Assembly: GCA_964592645.1 (NCBI GenBank)
Contig: CAZQFV010000020.1
Location: 17,629-81,628, forward strand
Source: CAZQFV01 sp964592645
GTDB lineage: Bacteria > Chloroflexota > Chloroflexia > DTKN01
Reading direction: 5' to 3'
Length of the DNA: 64,000 nucleotides
The notes below the pieces were generated by a model that had not been told where the DNA came from, did no database searches, and saw nothing but the letters and a program-made list of their open reading frames with translations. Shown in pieces: positions 19,446 through 27,244 of this stretch (its first letter is position 1; the number at the start of each line of letters is the position of its first letter). The translations under genes and the position numbers were made by a program.

Positions 19446-19763
19446 GGGGGCCGAACAGGCGCGCTGTACCGCTTCGCCCCCTATACCGGGGCGCGCGAGG
19501 AGAGTCTGATCGTGGAGGAGCACCAGGCGCAGTGGGTCGTCCGCAGCCGGCGACGGCTGGAAGTGCGGGCCCAACGCGCCCAGGCCGGCCTTCTGCAAGG
19601 CCCCGGCAAGAGCGATATGGGGCTGCGCGTCCCGGAGACGCTGTAGGCCGATACCGCCGTCCGGCTGACGGAGCCGGTCGGGCGCCGGAAGCGCCTGGTC
19701 TTTGAAGGCGCCGGCCAGTGCGGCGGACTGGAAGTGGCCGGGGACCTCCCCCGGCTGCTCGTC
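19428..19763 (+). pseudogene. Tocopherol-cyclase-like C-terminal remnant
   Basis: One frame, interrupted by TAG at 19644-19646, reads ALYRFAPYTGAREESLIVEE, then LLQGPGKSDMGLRVPETL, and after the stop VFEGAGQCGGLEVAGDLPRL. The ending (G-x-G-x-x-x-GLEV-x-GD) resembles the C-terminus of bacterial tocopherol-cyclase-family proteins (PF14249). The N-terminal two thirds of such a protein are absent. The identification is from remembered motifs only. It fills the space between the SDR39U1-type gene and the redoxin. Confidence 0.45.
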
Positions 19764-19788
19764 ATGGGATATCAATCAGGAGATTCCA

Positions 19789-20271
19789 ATGGCCCGAGTT
19801 GCGATCAACAGCCCAGCGCCCGACCTGGAGCTGGCCGACTTCCGCGGCCGGCCGGTCCGTCTGGCCGACTATCGTGGACAGAAGCATGTCGTCCTGGTCT
19901 TTAACCGCGGCTTCGTCTGACCGTTCTGCCGCCGGCACATGGCGCAGTTGCGCCAGGACTATGACCGGTTCGTGGCCCGCGGGGCCGAGATCGTGGTCGT
20001 CGGCCCGGAGGGGCCGGCCGCCTTCCGGGACTACTGGCAGCGGGAGAACTTGCCCTTTGTCGGCCTGCCCGACCCAGAGCACTCGGTGCTGAAACGCTAT
20101 GGCCAGGAGGTCAAGCTGTTCAAGTTCGGGCGCATGCCGGCCCAGGTGATCGTCGATCGCCGGGGCCTGGCCCGCTACGTGCACTATGGACACGACATGA
20201 GCGACATCCCGGCCAACGAGGAGCTGTTGGGGCTGTTGGATGAGCTGAATCGGGACGAGGGTCAGGCGTGA
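19789..20271 (+). CDS. Redoxin (AhpC/TSA-like) with in-frame TGA: candidate selenoprotein
   Basis: Reading through TGA at 19918-19920 gives a complete 160-residue thioredoxin-fold redoxin. The codon is number 44 and gives VFNRGFV-U-PF-C(47)RRHMAQL, exactly where relatives have the first Cys of CxxC. The part after the TGA is clearly coding (VVVGPEGPAAF, GRMPAQVIVDRRG, MSDIPANEELL). The start has AGGAG 6 bases upstream. The stop overlaps the GTG of the next gene (GTGA). A stem-loop with AGTT loop begins 19 bases after the TGA. I therefore annotate it as one intact gene encoding a probable Sec44-x-x-Cys47 peroxidase or disulphide reductase. The alternative is a nonsense mutation, which must be considered because nearby genes are decayed. 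Confidence 0.78.
19918..19920 (+). promoter_or_regulatory. In-frame TGA, candidate selenocysteine codon (residue 44)
   Basis: The TGA replaces the N-terminal Cys of a CPFC redox motif. The frame is open for 43 codons before and 116 sense codons after it. Sec insertion would need SelA, SelB, tRNA-Sec and SelD, none of which is in this window. Confidence 0.7.
19931..19969 (+). promoter_or_regulatory. Candidate bacterial SECIS stem-loop
   Basis: The upper stem is TGGCGC (19940-19945) with GCGCCA (19950-19955), loop AGTT (19946-19949). A lower stem can form between CCGG (19932-19935) and CCGG (19965-19968), separated by an asymmetric internal loop. The loop starts 26 bases after the TGA and has G in its first two positions, which agrees with the general bacterial SECIS model. 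The folding was done by eye. Confidence 0.55.
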
Positions 20272-21323
20272 AGCGGGAACACGGTCTCGTAGCGCTGTTC
20301 GGCTCCGGCGAGACGTCGGCCGACGGGCGCAAGGTCTATGAGTGGGTGATGTCGCGGCTGGAGCCGCCCGTCCACACGGCGGTGTTGGAGACGCCGGCCG
20401 GCTTCCAGCCCAACAGCGCCCTCGTCGCCGGCAAGGTGGCGGACTTTATCCGCGAGCACCTGGCCGGCCACCGGCCCGAGGTCAGTGTGGTCCCGGCCCG
20501 CAAGCGGGGCACGCCCTACAGCCCGGACGACCCGGACATCGCGGCCCCCATCTTTTCTGCCGACATGATCTTCCTGGGGCCGGGCAGTCCAACGTACGCC
20601 GTGCGCCAACTGCAGGGCAGCCTGGTCTGGCAGTCCTTGGTGGCGCGGCACCGCCGGGGGGCGGCCCTGGTGCTGGCCAGCGCCGCTACCGTCGCCGCCG
20701 GCGCCTATGCCCTGCCGGTGTACGAGATCTTTAAAGTCGGCGCCGATCTGCACTGGCAGCCTGGTCTGAACCTGTTGGCCCCCTATGGCCTGACGCTTGT
20801 CTTTGTCCCGCACTGGGACAATGCCGAGGGCGGCGCCGAGCTGGATACCAGCCGCTGTTTCATGGGCCAGGAGCGCTTCGCGCGGCTGCTGGGCATGCTG
20901 CCGGCCGAGGCGACGGTGGTCGGCATCGACGAACATACCGCCCTGGTGTTGGACCTGGCGGCCGGGGAGCTGCGCGTGCTGGGGCGGGGCTGTATCACGC
21001 TGGCGGGCAGGGGCAGCGAGCGGCGCTGCGCCGGCGGTGAGGTCTTTGGCCTGGACGCGCTGGGGACCTTTGTCCTGCCCCAACCGGCGGACGGGGTCCC
21101 GGAGGACGTTTGGGACCGGGCGGCAGACCTGCCCGGGGAACCCTCCCCGCCGCCCGAGCCCCCGGCCGCGGTGTTGGCCCTGGTCGCGGAGCGCCAGGCG
21201 GCCCGCGGACGCCGCGACTGGGCGGCCGCCGACACCCTGCGCCGGGAGATTGCCGTCCTGGGCTGGCAGGTCAACGACACGCCGGCCGGGCCGCAAGTAT
21301 TGCCCTTGGCCCAGGGGCGCTAG
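20268..21323 (+). CDS. S51 (peptidase E/cyanophycinase-like) protein with CysRS-like C-terminal tail
   Basis: The 351-residue protein starts at GTG 20268, overlapping the redoxin stop by 4 bases. Residues 1-290 resemble class I glutamine-amidotransferase-like S51 peptidases (ALFGSGETS, LETPAGFQPNS, FLGPGSPTYAV, LASAAT with the probable Ser, GIDEHTALVLD). The usual GTSAGA around the nucleophile is altered to LASAATVAAG, so activity is uncertain. Residues about 305-345 (ERQAARGRRDWAAADTLR and VNDTPAGPQ) match the C-terminal helix-strand element of cysteinyl-tRNA synthetases. The combination suggests a protein that binds a Cys-related RNA or borrowed this module. It is translated with the redoxin. 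Confidence 0.8.
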   Translation: MKREHGLVALFGSGETSADGRKVYEWVMSRLEPPVHTAVLETPAGFQPNSALVAGKVADFIREHLAGHRPEVSVVPARKRGTPYSPDDPDIAAPIFSADMIFLGPGSPTYAVRQLQGSLVWQSLVARHRRGAALVLASAATVAAGAYALPVYEIFKVGADLHWQPGLNLLAPYGLTLVFVPHWDNAEGGAELDTSRCFMGQERFARLLGMLPAEATVVGIDEHTALVLDLAAGELRVLGRGCITLAGRGSERRCAGGEVFGLDALGTFVLPQPADGVPEDVWDRAADLPGEPSPPPEPPAAVLALVAERQAARGRRDWAAADTLRREIAVLGWQVNDTPAGPQVLPLAQGR

Positions 21324-21384
21324 AGTTGCCGCCGAGGGCGCGGAGAGCGCAGGGGATAGGATGATGAGATGAGCAGGGGGACCG

Positions 21385-22917
21385 ATGTCCGAACTGAAAA
21401 GCCCCAGCACTAGCTCGCAGGTTCAATCTTCCACCCGTCTCGGCCACGCCTTTTCCCCCTGGTTCTCCGAGGCCAAGCTGGGCCTCCTCTTTCACTGGGG
21501 GCCCTACAGTGTGCCGGCCTGGGCCCCGGTGGGCGAGAAGCCGGGGGCCCAGCGGGGCGATTGGTCGTCGTGGTTCTTTGCCAACCCCCACAGCGAGTGG
21601 TACCGCAACTCGCTGCGCATCCCCGATAGCCCCACGCAGCAGCACCACGCCGCCATCTATGGGGCCGACTTTCCCTACGAGCGCTTCGCCGGACTGTTCC
21701 AGGAGGCGGCCCGGCGCTGGAACCCCGCCGACTGGGCCGGCCTCTGCCAGTCGGCCGGCGCCCGCTACGTCGTCATGGTCGCCAAGCACCACGACGGCTT
21801 CCTGCTCTGGCCCAGCGCCCAGCCCAATCCCCGCCGGGAGGGCTACGCCCTGCAGCGCGACGCCCTCGGCGAGCTGGCCCGCGCCGTGCGCGGCCTGGGC
21901 CTGCGCCTGGGCCTCTACTACTCCGGAGGGCTGGACTGGACCTTTAACGAGCGGGTCATCCGCGACGTGGCCGACATGATCGCCGCCATCCCCCAATCGG
22001 ACGACTATGTCCGCTACGTGGACGGCCACTGGCGCGAGCTCATCGAGCGCTACCGGCCGGACATCGCCTGGAACGACATCGCCTACCCCACAGCGGGCGA
22101 CGTGCGACAGCTCCAGGCTTTCTACTACGACCGCGTCCCGGAGGGGGTGGTCAACGACCGCTTCCTGCGCTACCCCGGCGGGCCGCGCCTGGAGCGGCTG
22201 CTGGCGAAACAGTGGGGCCGCCGGTTGGTCTCCACCCTGGTAGCGCGGCTGATCGAGTGGGGTCTCGCCACGCCGGCCGCCGCGGCCTGGCGGCGCCGCG
22301 GCGGGGAACATTTCGACTTCCTCACCCCCGAATACCGCGCTTGGAAACGCACCCCCACCATGCCGTGGGAGTGCGTCCGCGGACTGGGCCACTCGTTTGG
22401 CTACAACCAGAACGAAGGGCCCCAGACGTTGCTGTCGGTCCGCGAGCTCATCCACCTGCTCGTGGACGTCGTCGGGCGGGGCGGCAACTTGCTCCTCGGC
22501 GTGGGGCCGGCCGCCGACGGCTCCATCCCCGAGGCCCAGCGCGAACGGCTGCTCGGCCTGGGCCGCTGGCTGGCCGCCAACGGCGAGGCCATCTACGGGA
22601 CTCGCCCCTGGCAGCGCGCCTTTGGACAGACTTCCGAGGGTTTCCCGGTGCGCTTCACGCGCAAGGCCGATTGCCTTTATGCCCTGGTCCTGGGGACGCC
22701 GCACGACCGCCAGGTGTGGATCAGCAGCCCCGGCCCCATTATGGGGGTGGCCCTGCTCGGCTATCCGTTGTCCCTGTCGTGGGACCAGAGCAGCCGCGGC
22801 ATGCGCATCACCCTGCCGGAAGACCTGCCCGAGTCCCCGGCACACGTGGTCCGCATCCGCTTCCTGAGCTTGCCGACGGCCACCCTGCCGCCGGTGCAGA
22901 AACCCCTGCCGATGTAG
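21385..22917 (+). CDS. Alpha-L-fucosidase-like glycoside hydrolase (GH29)
   Basis: The 510-residue protein has the GH29 layout: GLLFHWGPYSVPAW near residue 32, AKHHDGFLLW near residue 132, GLRLGLYYSGGLDW, and the putative nucleophile Asp in IAWNDIAYP near residue 231. GRGGNLLLGVGPAADG ends the catalytic barrel and a short beta domain follows. No signal peptide is seen, so it is probably cytoplasmic, acting on imported fucosides. Preceded by GGGGGA. It follows the S51-like gene by 61 bases; those bases contain a GCGCGGAGAGCGCAG-type boilerplate stretch. Confidence 0.88.
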   Translation: MSELKSPSTSSQVQSSTRLGHAFSPWFSEAKLGLLFHWGPYSVPAWAPVGEKPGAQRGDWSSWFFANPHSEWYRNSLRIPDSPTQQHHAAIYGADFPYERFAGLFQEAARRWNPADWAGLCQSAGARYVVMVAKHHDGFLLWPSAQPNPRREGYALQRDALGELARAVRGLGLRLGLYYSGGLDWTFNERVIRDVADMIAAIPQSDDYVRYVDGHWRELIERYRPDIAWNDIAYPTAGDVRQLQAFYYDRVPEGVVNDRFLRYPGGPRLERLLAKQWGRRLVSTLVARLIEWGLATPAAAAWRRRGGEHFDFLTPEYRAWKRTPTMPWECVRGLGHSFGYNQNEGPQTLLSVRELIHLLVDVVGRGGNLLLGVGPAADGSIPEAQRERLLGLGRWLAANGEAIYGTRPWQRAFGQTSEGFPVRFTRKADCLYALVLGTPHDRQVWISSPGPIMGVALLGYPLSLSWDQSSRGMRITLPEDLPESPAHVVRIRFLSLPTATLPPVQKPLPM

Positions 22918-22961
22918 CCGGCCGGGGGGCTGGCGCAGCATGGCACACGGAGCGCAAAACG

Positions 22962-23450
22962 ATGAGCCGTCTGGAACCTCGCAAGCTGCATGTGCGTTTC
23001 GCCGCGGGTGTCACGCCCGAGGGGCCGTCTGCCCCGCGGCGCTACACTCTGACCCACTCGGACGCCACGGGCGATCTCTTTCTGACCATCGGCGCCGAGT
23101 ATGACCGGGAGCAGATTGCCGGCTGGTACACCCGGCTGCTGCGCGACGAGGTGTTGGCGGAGTGGGTTGCGGAGGAAGAGAGCCCCGCGCTGCACGTGCA
23201 CTGCCATGTCAGCGGTGGGCCGGGCCTCGGTGGGGCCGCCATGCGCGATGGCATCTTCCGCCGGGAGCTGCCGCTGGTGCTGGAGGCATTCCGTTACGGC
23301 GACGCCGGTCTCTTTGCCGCCCAGCCGCAGCTCGACCAGGCCGCCATCCGCGTCCATTTTCACTCCCACCTCGCCCGCTACGACCGGGTCGAGGAATGGG
23401 GCCGGCCGTCCGACTATCGCCTGGCGGCAAATGCTTTGGAGGAACGATGA
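22962..23450 (+). CDS. Staygreen (SGR) family protein
   Basis: The 162-residue protein matches the Staygreen domain along its length: RKLHVRFAAGVTPEGP, RRYTLTHSDATGDLFLTIG, GWYTRLLRDEVLAEW, LHVHCHVSGG, RRELPLVLEAFRYGD. In plants SGR removes Mg from chlorophyll a. Bacterial homologues from Anaerolineae have, to my recollection, Mg-dechelating activity although the hosts are not phototrophs. Start at 22962 (GGAG 9 bases upstream); the frame extends further back inside the GH29 gene but without support. The stop overlaps the next ATG (ATGA). Confidence 0.88.
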   Translation: MSRLEPRKLHVRFAAGVTPEGPSAPRRYTLTHSDATGDLFLTIGAEYDREQIAGWYTRLLRDEVLAEWVAEEESPALHVHCHVSGGPGLGGAAMRDGIFRRELPLVLEAFRYGDAGLFAAQPQLDQAAIRVHFHSHLARYDRVEEWGRPSDYRLAANALEER

Positions 23451-24421
23451 AGGCGCTGTGGAAGATCGGGCGCATCTTGCTGATCGTGTTGGCCGCGCTC
23501 CTGCTGCTCCTGCTGGTCGGGCCGTTCCTAGTGCCGATCCCGCCGCTGCAGGACGTCCACCCCCCGCAGGAGCTGGCCGATCCCGACAGCCGGTTCCTCG
23601 AGGTCAATGGGCTCACGGTGCACTACAAGATGATGGGCCAGGGGCCGCCGGTGTTCTTGCTCCTGCACGGCTTTGGCGCCAGCACCTTTTCCTGGCACAA
23701 GGTGATGGCGCCCCTCTCCCAGATAGGCACGGTGATCGCCTTCGACCGGCCGGCCTTTGGCCTCACCGAGCGGCCCATGGAGTGGAGCGGCGAGAACCCC
23801 TACAGCACCGCTTTCGCCGTGAGCCTGACCATCGGGCTACTGGACAAGCTGGGGGTGGATCGGGCCATCCTGGTGGGCAACTCGGCCGGCGGCACGGTGG
23901 CCCTGGACACCTCCCTGCGCCACCCGCAGCGGGTCCAGGCGCTGGTGCTGGTGGACCCGGCCGTCTATATCGGCGGCGGGCCGCGCGGCGCGGCCCTGGG
24001 CTGGCTGTTGCGCACCCCTCAGGCGCGCCGGCTGGGGCCGCTTTTCGTGCGCTCCATCCGCAACTGGGGCGAGAACGCCCTCCGCCTGGCCTGGCACGAC
24101 CCCTCGTTGCTCACGGAGGCCGACCGCGCCGGTTACCGCCGGCCGCTGCATGTGGAGAACTGGGACCGCGCCCTGTGGGAGTTCACCCTGGCGGCCCAGC
24201 CGCCGGATCTGCCGGGCCGGCTTTTGGACATTCGCGTCCCCACGCTGGTCATCACCGGCGACGACGACCGCATCGTGCCCACGGAGCAGAGCGTGCGCCT
24301 GGCCGGGGAGATCCCCGGGGCCGCGCTGGTGGTCGTCCCGTCGGCGGGCCATGTTCCACACGAGGAGAAGCCGGAAGAGTTCCTGCAGGCGGTGGTCGAT
24401 TTCGTGCGCACCATTCGGTAG
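23447..24421 (+). CDS. Alpha/beta hydrolase, membrane-anchored
   Basis: The 324-residue protein has an N-terminal hydrophobic anchor (9-30), then an alpha/beta-hydrolase fold with oxyanion motif LLHGFGAS, nucleophile elbow VGNSAGGT, acid in GDDDRIVP and catalytic His in SAGHVPHEEKP. The substrate is unknown. The ATG overlaps the staygreen stop (ATGA), so the two are translationally coupled. This makes a functional link with staygreen worth noting, for example ester cleavage of a pigment or lipid. Confidence 0.9.
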   Translation: MKALWKIGRILLIVLAALLLLLLVGPFLVPIPPLQDVHPPQELADPDSRFLEVNGLTVHYKMMGQGPPVFLLLHGFGASTFSWHKVMAPLSQIGTVIAFDRPAFGLTERPMEWSGENPYSTAFAVSLTIGLLDKLGVDRAILVGNSAGGTVALDTSLRHPQRVQALVLVDPAVYIGGGPRGAALGWLLRTPQARRLGPLFVRSIRNWGENALRLAWHDPSLLTEADRAGYRRPLHVENWDRALWEFTLAAQPPDLPGRLLDIRVPTLVITGDDDRIVPTEQSVRLAGEIPGAALVVVPSAGHVPHEEKPEEFLQAVVDFVRTIR

Positions 24422-24426
24422 GGACG

Positions 24427-24457
24427 GCCCGGCGCAGCCTCTTGGCCGGGCTTGTTC
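24427..24457 (+). terminator. Possible terminator after the hydrolase gene
   Basis: GCCCGGC (24427-24433) pairs with GCCGGGC (24445-24451), followed by TTGTTCCC. The stem is only 7 bases and the T-tract is imperfect, so it may only reduce read-through into the corrinoid-activation genes. Confidence 0.35.
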
Positions 24458-24476
24458 CCGCAGACGGGAATCTGCT

Positions 24477-26300
24477 ATGCACGCAGTTGGGCACCCTGTC
24501 GATTTCGTCCCCGCGGGCCGGCAGGTCCTCTGTCCGGAGGGCACGACGCTGCTGGAGGCGGCCCGCCGGTCCGGCCTGCGGATCGCGGCCGCCTGCGACG
24601 GCCGGGGCACCTGCGGCAAGTGCCGGGTGCAGGCCGGCGGCTGCCTGAGCGCGCCCACTCCCGTGGAGGGGGCGCTGCTGAGCCCCGCCGAAATCCAGGA
24701 CGGTTATCGCCTGGCCTGCCAGGCGCGGCTCCTCGGCCCCGCGGCGGTGCGCCTGGCGGCCTTCGCCGATATCGCTTACAAGGCCGCCCTGCCCTGGCCG
24801 GACGCCGCGGTGCCCCTGGACCCCAATGTGCGAAAATCGTACCTGCGCCTGGACCCCCCTTCCCTGGGGGACACGCGCGCCGACCTGGAGCGCCTGGCCG
24901 CTGCCCTGCCCGGCCCGCTGGGCCCGGTGGACCTGGCGGCCCTGCGCGACCTGCCGGCCATGCTGCGGGCCGCGGACTGGGCCGTCACCGCGGTGCACGT
25001 GGGCGGGCAGTTGGTGCAGGTGGAAGCGGGCGACACCCGCGATCGGTGCTACGGCCTGGCCCTGGACCTGGGCACGACCTCCGTCGCCGCCTACCTGCTG
25101 AACCTGAACGACGGCAACCTGCTTGGTGCCGCCGCGGCCACCAACCAGCAGGTGGTCTATGGCGACGATGTCATCTCGCGCATTGCCCGGGCCCATGCCG
25201 GGGGGCTGGCCGCTCTGCGCCAGGCCGCGGTGGAGACGCTGGACGCCCTGGTGGAGGAGGTCTGTCGGCGCGCCGGGGCCTCCCGCGAGCGGGTCTACGA
25301 GGCCACGGTCGTCGGCAACACCTGCATGCTCCAAATGCTGCTGGGGATCGACCCCTACCCGCTCGGCGTGGCCCCGTATGTGCCGGCGGTGGTCGACGGG
25401 CTGGACCTCTCTGCCGAGGAGGTGGGGCTGAGCCTGAACCCCGGAGCGCGGGTACATATCCTGCCCAGCGTGGCCGGCTATGTCGGCGCCGACGCGGTGG
25501 CCAACGTCCTGGCTGCCTCCCGGCAGGGGGCCGCGGGGACGCGCCTGGTCGTGGACCTGGGCACCAACGCCGAGATGGTGCTGTGTTGCGGGGAGCGCGC
25601 CTGGGCCTGCGCCACGGCCGCCGGCCCGGCTTTCGAGGGGGCGCGCATCTCCTGCGGCATGCGGGCCGCGCCCGGGGCGATCGACCAGGTGGAGATCATC
25701 GAGGGGCAGGTGCGGGTGCACACGCTGGAAGGGGAGCCTCCGCTGGGGCTGGCCGGGTCGGGGCTGGTCTCGGCCGCCGCGGCGCTGCGCCGGCGGGGGC
25801 TGCTTACGGCGCGGGGCCGCTTTGTCCCGGCGGCGGCGCCGGCGGGTTTGTTCTCCACTGCCCCGGGCGAGGTCCTGGCCGTGTTGGTCCCGGCCGCCGA
25901 GTCGGGCACCGGCAAGGCCATCACCCTATCGCAGCGCGACATCGCCGAGCTGCTGTTGGCCAAGGCCGCCGTAGCCGCCGGGCTGCGGGTGCTGCTGGAC
26001 ACGGCCGGCCTGCCCCTGGAGTCGATCGACGAGGTGCTGATCGCCGGCTCCTTCGGCAGCTCCCTGGACCGGGCCGCCGCGTCGGACATCGGCCTGCTCC
26101 CGCGGCTTCCACTGGACCGCGTCGTTGGGGTGGGCAACGCCGCGGGCCGCGGGGCCGCCCTGGCCCTGCTGTCGCGCGAGATGCGCCGGCAGGCCGGCGC
26201 GATCGCCCGCGGCATCGCCTATGTCGAGCTCTCGGCCCACCCGCGGTTCGGGCAGGAGTTTGTCCGCCGGCTGTCCTTTCCCGAGATGGAGGCAAGGTGA
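24477..26300 (+). CDS. Reductive activator of corrinoid proteins (RACo-type, 2Fe-2S ferredoxin plus DUF4445)
   Basis: The 607-residue protein has an N-terminal plant-type 2Fe-2S domain with C40, C46, C49 and C81 (motif CDGRGTCGKC, then LACQ), a linker, and an ASKHA-type actin-fold ATPase body (LALDLGTTSVAAYLLNL, NQQVVYGDDVISRI, VVGNTCMLQMLLGI, VDLGTNAEMVL, IAGSFGSSLD). Such proteins use ATP to reduce Co(II) corrinoid proteins to Co(I) for methyl transfer. The start ATG 24477 is chosen because it begins just before the ferredoxin fold; its ribosome site is weak. It overlaps the methyltransferase start (TGATG). Confidence 0.9.
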   Translation: MHAVGHPVDFVPAGRQVLCPEGTTLLEAARRSGLRIAAACDGRGTCGKCRVQAGGCLSAPTPVEGALLSPAEIQDGYRLACQARLLGPAAVRLAAFADIAYKAALPWPDAAVPLDPNVRKSYLRLDPPSLGDTRADLERLAAALPGPLGPVDLAALRDLPAMLRAADWAVTAVHVGGQLVQVEAGDTRDRCYGLALDLGTTSVAAYLLNLNDGNLLGAAAATNQQVVYGDDVISRIARAHAGGLAALRQAAVETLDALVEEVCRRAGASRERVYEATVVGNTCMLQMLLGIDPYPLGVAPYVPAVVDGLDLSAEEVGLSLNPGARVHILPSVAGYVGADAVANVLAASRQGAAGTRLVVDLGTNAEMVLCCGERAWACATAAGPAFEGARISCGMRAAPGAIDQVEIIEGQVRVHTLEGEPPLGLAGSGLVSAAAALRRRGLLTARGRFVPAAAPAGLFSTAPGEVLAVLVPAAESGTGKAITLSQRDIAELLLAKAAVAAGLRVLLDTAGLPLESIDEVLIAGSFGSSLDRAAASDIGLLPRLPLDRVVGVGNAAGRGAALALLSREMRRQAGAIARGIAYVELSAHPRFGQEFVRRLSFPEMEAR

Positions 26301-27154
26301 TGGCTCAAACGCTCGTGACGATCGTTTCCGCCGGCAGCAAACAGGTGAGCATCGCTCCCGGCCGGCCGACGGTGCTGATCGGCGAACGCCTCAACCCGAC
26401 CGGCAAGGCGCGCCTGGCGGCGGCCCTGCGGGCCGGCGACATGGGACCGGTCGCCGACGCGGTGCGCGCCCAGGTGGCGGCCGGGGCCGACGTGATCGAT
26501 GTCAACGTGGGCGCGGCCGGCGTCGATGAGGTCAAAATCCTGCCGCTGGCCGTGCGCACGATCCAGGAGACCGCCGAGATCCCTCTCGCCATCGACACGG
26601 CCAATACCGCGGCCCTGCAAGCGGCGCTGGCCGCCTACCAGGGCCGGGCGCTGATCAACTCCGTGAACGGCGAGGAGGCCGTGCTGGCGCGTGTCCTGCC
26701 GCTGGCGCGGGAGTACGACGCGGCGGTGATCGGGCTGACCATGGACGGCGGCGGCATCCCTGCGGACCCGGTGCAGCGCCTGCGCATCGCCCAACGCATC
26801 GTCGAGCGCGCGGAGAGCTACGGCATCCCCCGGGAACGGGTGGTCATCGATTGCCTGGCGCTGACCGTGGGCGCCGATCAGCAGGCTGCGCGGGTGGCCC
26901 TGGAGTCCATCCGCTTGGTGGCCCTGGATCTTGGGGTGAACCAGACCATCGGCGCCAGCAACGTCTCCTTCGGCCTGCCCGAGCGCGAGGTCATCAACCT
27001 GGCTTTCTTGACCCTGGCCATCGCCGGCGGGGTCACCTGCCCCATCGTTGACGTGGCCCGGGTCCGGCCGACGGTCCTGGCCACGGATCTGCTCCTGGGG
27101 CGGGACCCCTACGCTATGCGCTACATCAAGGCTGTGCGGCAGCATTCGCGTTAG
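26300..27154 (+). CDS. Methyltetrahydrofolate:corrinoid methyltransferase-like protein (pterin-binding domain)
   Basis: The 284-residue protein is a TIM-barrel pterin-binding enzyme (GERLNPTGK near residue 30, DVIDVNVGAAGVDE near residue 65, PLAIDTAN, ALINSVNGEE, IGASNVSFGLPER). It belongs with AcsE/MtrH-type methyltransferases that move methyl groups between H4folate (or a related pterin) and a corrinoid protein. The ATG overlaps the RACo stop, so the pair is coupled. No corrinoid protein or substrate-specific methyltransferase is next to it, so the pathway (acetyl-CoA synthesis or O/N-demethylation) is open. Confidence 0.88.
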   Translation: MAQTLVTIVSAGSKQVSIAPGRPTVLIGERLNPTGKARLAAALRAGDMGPVADAVRAQVAAGADVIDVNVGAAGVDEVKILPLAVRTIQETAEIPLAIDTANTAALQAALAAYQGRALINSVNGEEAVLARVLPLAREYDAAVIGLTMDGGGIPADPVQRLRIAQRIVERAESYGIPRERVVIDCLALTVGADQQAARVALESIRLVALDLGVNQTIGASNVSFGLPEREVINLAFLTLAIAGGVTCPIVDVARVRPTVLATDLLLGRDPYAMRYIKAVRQHSR

Positions 27155-27244
27155 CGGGCGCGAGGACCGCCAAAACACGAAGAATGGGCACCACGAAGGC
27201 GTCAAGACGCAAAGATGGGCCGTAGTTGTCGGAGACACGGAAGG

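Noticed and set aside
27155..27244. Regulatory element in CACGAAGG/AAGACGCAAAG-type sequence before the cyclase gene, and a similar GCGCGGAGAGCGCAG stretch at 21340
   Set aside because: These look like widespread boilerplate spacer sequences; no stem, promoter or ORF can be supported from one copy.
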